A DNA stretch of 64,000 nucleotides from Diphasiastrum complanatum (taxonomy: Eukaryota > Streptophyta > Lycopodiopsida > Lycopodiales > Lycopodiaceae). The stretch lies in NCBI GenBank assembly GCA_029204225.1, contig CM055101.1:46175906-46239905 (forward strand). The letters run 5' to 3'. Position numbers and translations under genes: made by a program. Position 1 is the stretch's first letter, and each line of letters opens with the position of its first letter. The notes under the pieces were generated by a model. It was not told where the DNA came from. It ran no database searches and saw only the letters and a program-made list of their open reading frames with translations. Positions 59,713 to 64,000 of this stretch are shown here, piece by piece.

Positions 59713-59954
59713 TCATGGAGAAAGTGTTCGAAGTGCGCCAGAAGTGATTTCACCATTCTATTGGGCAGGAAGCTGGGAGTTGGTGACGTGAAGCATTTTG
59801 GAAAATGACGCCAGTTTGGCTTTCAATTTGGCGAAAGAGCTGCAGGTGGCCTGGTAAGCTAAAAATTGCAGGTCATTATTATTGATTTTTGACATCACGG
59901 TTGGCTCTAGCATATACTTTATAGCCTACAGGTGAAATTTTAAGCAGTTCGGAG

Positions 59955-60560
59955 ATGGCAAACATCAATGAGGCAATTTTGGGCGATGCAAGCAAACTTG
60001 ATGGGGCTTCTAACTACAACATCTGGAAATTCAAAATGAAGAGCATTTTGATGGAAAAAGAGTTGTGGGAAATCGTGGCAGGTATTGAAGTCCAACCAAA
60101 TACCACTCCAGGTGACATAAGGGCCTTTGATAAAAAGGCACAGAGAGCATTATCCTTGATCAATCTTTCAGTGAAAGACCATGTGATCACTCACATAAGT
60201 GATTCCACAACGGCTAGGGGAGCTTGGGAAGCTCTTAGAATGCAATTTCAAACTTGCAATCTAGCTCGAGCCATGTTCTTGAGGTCGAGATTGAACACAG
60301 TAAGGATGGAAGAAAATGAATCAGTGGGATCCTTCTTCACCAAGATAAAGGAGCTGAGAGATCAACTTGTGGCAATTGGAGGACCAATCAGAGATATTGA
60401 ATTGGTACATACCACAATGAGCGGTGCCTCAGAAGGGCGACAGATGTTTGTGAGCGGCATTGCTTCGAGGGAGAGGTTGCCTACTTTTGAAGACTTCCAC
60501 GGAATCATGTTGCAAGAAGAGCAGCGTCGCGAATTGGTGAAGTCAAGACAAATTCCATAG
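59955..60560 (+). CDS. Copia Gag (UBN2-type), ends at an early stop
   Basis: 201 residues: ANINEAILGDASKLDGASNY, IWKFKMKSILMEKELWEIVA, SLINLSVKDHVITHISDS, MFLRSRLNTVRMEENESVGS, IRDIELVHTTMSGASEGRQM and GIASRERLPTFEDFHGIML. TAG at 60558-60560 and another at 60591-60593 cut it off from the zinc knuckle in the same frame. The start is fixed by homology with the gag at 51559 and 30676. Confidence 0.9.
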   Translation: MANINEAILGDASKLDGASNYNIWKFKMKSILMEKELWEIVAGIEVQPNTTPGDIRAFDKKAQRALSLINLSVKDHVITHISDSTTARGAWEALRMQFQTCNLARAMFLRSRLNTVRMEENESVGSFFTKIKELRDQLVAIGGPIRDIELVHTTMSGASEGRQMFVSGIASRERLPTFEDFHGIMLQEEQRRELVKSRQIP

Positions 60561-60599
60561 GAGGATCAAGCCTTGCTTGCTAAAGGCAAGTAGAAAGGA

Positions 60600-62309
60600 T
60601 GGAAAAGGATTCTTAAGAAATCCAAGGATGATGATGACGAAGGAGAATCATCTTCAAAAGGGAAAAAGAAGAAGAAAGGAAAATGTTACTATTGCCACAA
60701 ACTGGGCCATTGGGCACGCGAGTGTTATAAGAAGAAAGCAGACATAAAGGCGGGAAAAGTGACTCAACAAGGAAACATTGCCGAAGATGATGGAGAAGAT
60801 GACGAGACAAGTGTTTTCTCATCGGCATTGGCATCCCAAGTTGATGATGGTGCCAAATGGTTCATAGATTCAGGAGCCACAAGGCATATGACCGGAAAAC
60901 GTGATTGGTTTGAAAAATTCTCACCAATCCATGATGGGAATAAGGTCACTCAAGCCAATGGAGAGGAATGCCAGATACAGGGTGTGGGCAATGTACCTGT
61001 GCAATTTCCTGATGGCAAAACTAAAAATATCCCTAATGTATTTTATGTTCCTTGACTCAAAAAGAGTTTGCTTTCTGTTGGTGTAATGGCAAATCAACAT
61101 CTTAAAATTGAATTTGTCAAGGATGGATGCCTTATGAAGGATACGAACCATAACCACAAAGTGGTGGTGAAGGGTTATAGAGATAGTAAATGTGGCCTTT
61201 ATAAATTGGATGCTACAAAACCAGGTGAATATGGTTTGGCCATCTCAACAGCATCTCAATCCGAGTTATGGCACAGAAGACTTGGTCATTTGAACTATGG
61301 GAGCTTGAGATTGATGGCGAAGCTGAAGATGGTAATAGGGTTACCAGCATTGCAGGATGATCACCATGCAATATGTGAAGGATGCATCATGGGAAAGCAT
61401 CACAGAGAGACAATCAAAAAAGCTGGAGCTGCAAGAGCTAAGAAACTGCTGGAACTAATTCACAGCGACCTGTGCGGTCCAATGAAGACCATGTCGTTGG
61501 GGAAAGCATATTATTTTATGAGTTTCATAGATGATTACTCGAGAAGGACATGGATTTATTTCTTGAAGAAGAAATCTGACGCTTTTGCTCGCTTCACAGA
61601 GTTCAAAACTTTGGTAGAGAACCAACTAGAGGCACGCATAAAAGTGCTAAGATCCGATAGAGGGGGTGAATATAAATCTGATGATTATAAAGACTTTTGC
61701 AAAGAACATGGCATTAAAAGATAATTCACACAGTCACACATGCCGCATAGTAATGGTGTAGCTGAACAGAAAAACAGAACTATTATGAAGAGTGCACATT
61801 CCATGATGAAGCAAATGGGCTTGACCGATTCACTTTGGTCGGAAGCGTGCAGTGCGGCAACGTTCTTGCAAAACAGGAGCCCTACAGTTGCGGTTCCAAA
61901 TGTGACTCCTGAAGAAGCATTTACTGGAATAAAGCCAAAAATCGACAAATTTCGTGTCATTGGATGTAAGGCCTATGTACATGTGCCAAAGGAGGAGCGA
62001 AAGAAACTTGATGCCAAAGCAATCAAGTGTATCTTTGTCGGTTATGATGAAAGAACAAAAGCTTACAGGTGTTTTGATCCTGTAATGAACAAGATTCACA
62101 TTAGCAAAGATGTGATCTTTGATGAAATACATAGGTATGAAGATGAAGACCATGCAAGAGGTGAAAGCATCAAGAGACTTCCCACAATTGCGGAGGAAGA
62201 AATGATGAAGATGCTCCACAAAATGATGCACGTGAAGACGAAAGTCGAGAGGGCGAATATGAAAGAACACCACCTATTCAAGAGCCTAAGGGGAGGTACT
62301 TGCCAATAG
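60600..62309 (+). pseudogene. Copia knuckle-protease-integrase pseudogene
   Basis: In one frame with gag: a glutamate/lysine stretch, the knuckle CYYCHKLGHWARECYKKK (about 60680), the protease WFIDSGATRHMTG (D-S-G intact), a stop TGA at 61053-61055, integrase zinc site (HRRLGHLNYG...CEGCIMGKHH), catalytic D (IHSDLCGPM), second D (VLRSDRGGEYKS), a stop TAA near 61722, and the E-bearing NGVAEQKNRT. The integrase end RKKLDAKAIKCIFVGYDERTK is present. A frameshift near 62200 breaks the link to RT. Apart from these breaks, all catalytic residues are kept. Confidence 0.9.
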
Positions 62310-63118
62310 GAGCAATGAAGGAGAAACCGGTTGGAAGTAAGAGACATTACTTGGACACTCCTTGGGATACGTACTCTCCATGTAGTGTATCACCTGAATC
62401 TAAGATACCAAAATGGTATGAAAAGATCATGAAGGATGCAAAGCTAAATCAAACAGGATCTAGCACACAAAGTGAAGTGAGAAGATCAACACGGGAAAGG
62501 AAGTCTCCCGATCGTTATCATGTGAACTATGCCCTAATGACTGACATTTTGAAGTGTTGAGAGCCATCAACCTTTGATGAGGCAAAAAATCACAAAGAGT
62601 GGCAAAGGGCAATGGAAGAAGAGATAGAATCCATCAAAAGACATGATACATGGGAATTGATTGATCTACCACTTGGAAAGAAACCCATTGATAACAAATG
62701 GGTGTTTAGAACAAAGTTTCATGCGGATGGCACAATAGCAAAGTATAAGGCACGCCTAGTAGTGAAGGGTTATGAGCAAAGCAAAGGAATTGACTATGAA
62801 GAAACATTTGCTCCAGTGGCTAAGTCGACTACGCTACGCCTTATCATTGCCTTAGCATCTCATTTTGGGTGGAAAATCCATCAAATGGATGTGAAGTTTG
62901 CTTTTTTGAATGGTGACTTAGAAGAAGAAGTTTACATGGTCCAACCGCAGGGCTTCATGGCAAAAGGGCAAGAACAGAAAGTATGTAAACTACGCAAAGC
63001 ACTTTATGGCCCTAAACAAGCGCCACGCGCATGGTATGGACGCATTGACAGTTACTTTCTTTCACATGGATTTGCAAGAACAAATTCAAATCCAAATCTT
63101 TATGTTCTTAAAATGATG
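62205..63118 (+). pseudogene. Copia RT N-terminal half, frameshifted
   Basis: Frame of the linker (RRSTRERKSPDRYHVNYAL) with a TGA at 62558-62560, then WVFRTKFHADGTI, KARLVVKGYEQSKGIDYEET, HQMDVKFAFLNGDLEEEVYM and ALYGPKQAPRAWYGRI. A one- or two-base change at about 63115 shifts the frame just before the catalytic box. Confidence 0.88.
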
Positions 63119-63862
63119 ACAACATTGCCTTAAATGTACTTTACATTGATGATATCATTATCACTGGCAATGATGAGAACCTTACTCGTTCTATCAAAGC
63201 CAACTTGTGCAAGCAATTTGAGATGACAGATTTAGATCTTATGCACTATTGCTTGGGTGTCGAAGTATGGCAAACTAGCAGTGATATCAGGTTATGTCAA
63301 AACAAGTATGTAGGCGAGATATTGGAGAGATTTCACATGATAGAGTGCAAACCTTCCATCACCCCTTGTGAAGCTGGTAAGAAATTATCTTGTATTAATG
63401 ATAGTGCACATGTTGATACTACACTATTTCGTCAACTAGTTGGAAGTTTAATATATCTTACAACTACACGTCCTGATATCTGCTATGCTGTAAGTTTGAT
63501 TAGCCAATTCATGTCATCACCCACTTTGAACCATTGGAAAGCTGCAAAAAGGATTTTGAGGTATGTAAAAGGTACACCGAACCTTGGTCTAGTCTACAAA
63601 AGACAAAATGTTTTACCTAAGTTGCAAGGTTATGTTGACGCTGATTGGGCTGGAAGTATAGATGATAGAAAGTCAACAACAGGTTATACCTTCAATTATA
63701 GTAGCGGCTGTTTTTCATGGTCTAGCAAGAAGCAAGATACTATTTCTCTTTCTTCCACAGAAGCCGAATATAAAGCATTGAGTTCTGCTACCTAGGAAGC
63801 TATTTGGCTACGTAAGTTGTTATGTGAGATTGGCATGAAGCAGGAAAATCCCACTATTATTT
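63118..63862 (+). pseudogene. Copia RT C-terminal half and partial RNase H
   Basis: VLYIDDIIITGND (the catalytic box reads YIDD rather than YVDD), FEMTDLDLMHYCLGVEVWQ, RQLVGSLIYLTTTRPDICYA, RYVKGTPNLGLVY, then RNase H: GYVDADWAGSIDDRKSTTGY and SSTEAEYKALSS. TAG at 63793-63795 interrupts it and the frame resumes (EAIWLRKLLCEIGMKQENPT) until it abruptly joins LTR sequence at about 63863. Confidence 0.88.
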
Positions 63863-63937
63863 TTTGTGTGTTCTTGTTGCACTTGACGTTGTGCTATGGT
63901 GATCCGGTCGGGTGCTTTCAATTGTGTTTTCTTAACT
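63863..63937 (+). repeat. Truncated 3' LTR
   Basis: Matches the last ~75 bp of the 5' LTR (tgtgttcttgttgcacttgacgttgtgct onwards) apart from a short deletion and one or two substitutions, ending TTCTTAACT directly before the ATGCC duplication. Confidence 0.9.
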
Positions 63938-64000
63938 ATGCCAAGATTTCATATAATGTGCAATATGATGACTATCGTATTCACATATAGGTATACACAG

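Larger units (their letters stand above)
58527..63942 (+). mobile_element. Ty1/copia element with target duplication and truncated 3' LTR
   Basis: Bounded by ATGCC at 58527-58531 and 63938-63942. In order: 5' LTR 58532-58782, PBS 58783-58794, leader with the conserved block, gag (59955), knuckle, protease, integrase, RT, partial RNase H, then the last ~75 bp of an LTR (63863-63937). The RNase H end, polypurine tract and LTR 5' part are deleted. Many stops and two frameshifts kill the polyprotein. It is the best-preserved pol in the window for this copia family. Confidence 0.92.

Noticed and set aside
1-64000. tRNA, rRNA or other structured RNA genes
   Set aside because: None was recognised by eye. 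The tRNA-Met-like matches found are all retroelement primer-binding sites next to LTR ends.

Overview
This is nuclear DNA from a land plant. The plant markers are a full-length LIN/CERBERUS-type E3 ubiquitin ligase gene with 15 exons, a plant calmodulin-like (CML) gene, and many Ty1/copia and Ty3/gypsy retrotransposon pieces primed by initiator tRNA-Met. The copia gag type and a LINE that seems to lack the usual plant (L1/RTE) layout lead me to suspect a non-angiosperm such as a fern. That is inference; the sequence proves only that it is a plant.

Layout. 1-1490: the left edge may hold the last exon of a gene (3-131, +), then non-coding DNA. 1495-3530 (-): a Ty3/gypsy protease-RT relic fused to a Ty1/copia RNase H tail. 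4751-7864 (-): a decayed LINE with an N-terminal zinc finger, RT, a C-terminal CCHC knuckle and a possible restriction-like endonuclease domain. 7905-13767: intergenic DNA with small repeats. 13768-22005 (+): the LIN-like E3 ligase gene, the main host gene. 22006-24000: intergenic, with a 112-bp tandem duplication. 24128-32489 (+): a Ty3 gag-protease relic without RT, split by a copia insertion (27773-32263, -) with complete LTRs, PBS, polypurine tract and ACGTT target-site duplication; a candidate Ty3 3' LTR follows at 32490. 33290-37300 (-): copia and gypsy gag relics plus an unrecognised, internally duplicated ORF pair. 37429-40145: two inverted LTR copies flanking a copia leader and gag. 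40150-47860: leaders, LTRs and integrase-tail relics and a long ORF-poor stretch. 51075-54662 (+): two copia elements fused inside gag. 54663-55624: a direct-repeat pair. 56728-57729 (-): the CML gene. 58527-63942 (+): a copia element with an ATGCC target-site duplication, many stops and frameshifts, and a truncated 3' LTR.

Only two genes look like functional host genes: LIN-like (ubiquitin ligase; legume orthologues act in rhizobial infection and arbuscular mycorrhiza) and the CML calcium sensor. They are about 35 kb apart with nested transposons between them, and nothing in the sequence links their functions. The most unusual observations are: two related copia elements whose LTRs are bounded by AGTT...AAGT and AGTT...AACT instead of TG...CA, each supported by a 5-bp target duplication and an adjacent PBS; a conserved leader block shared by several copia relics; an inverted-LTR fold-back around a gag gene; and a possible REL-endonuclease LINE in a plant.
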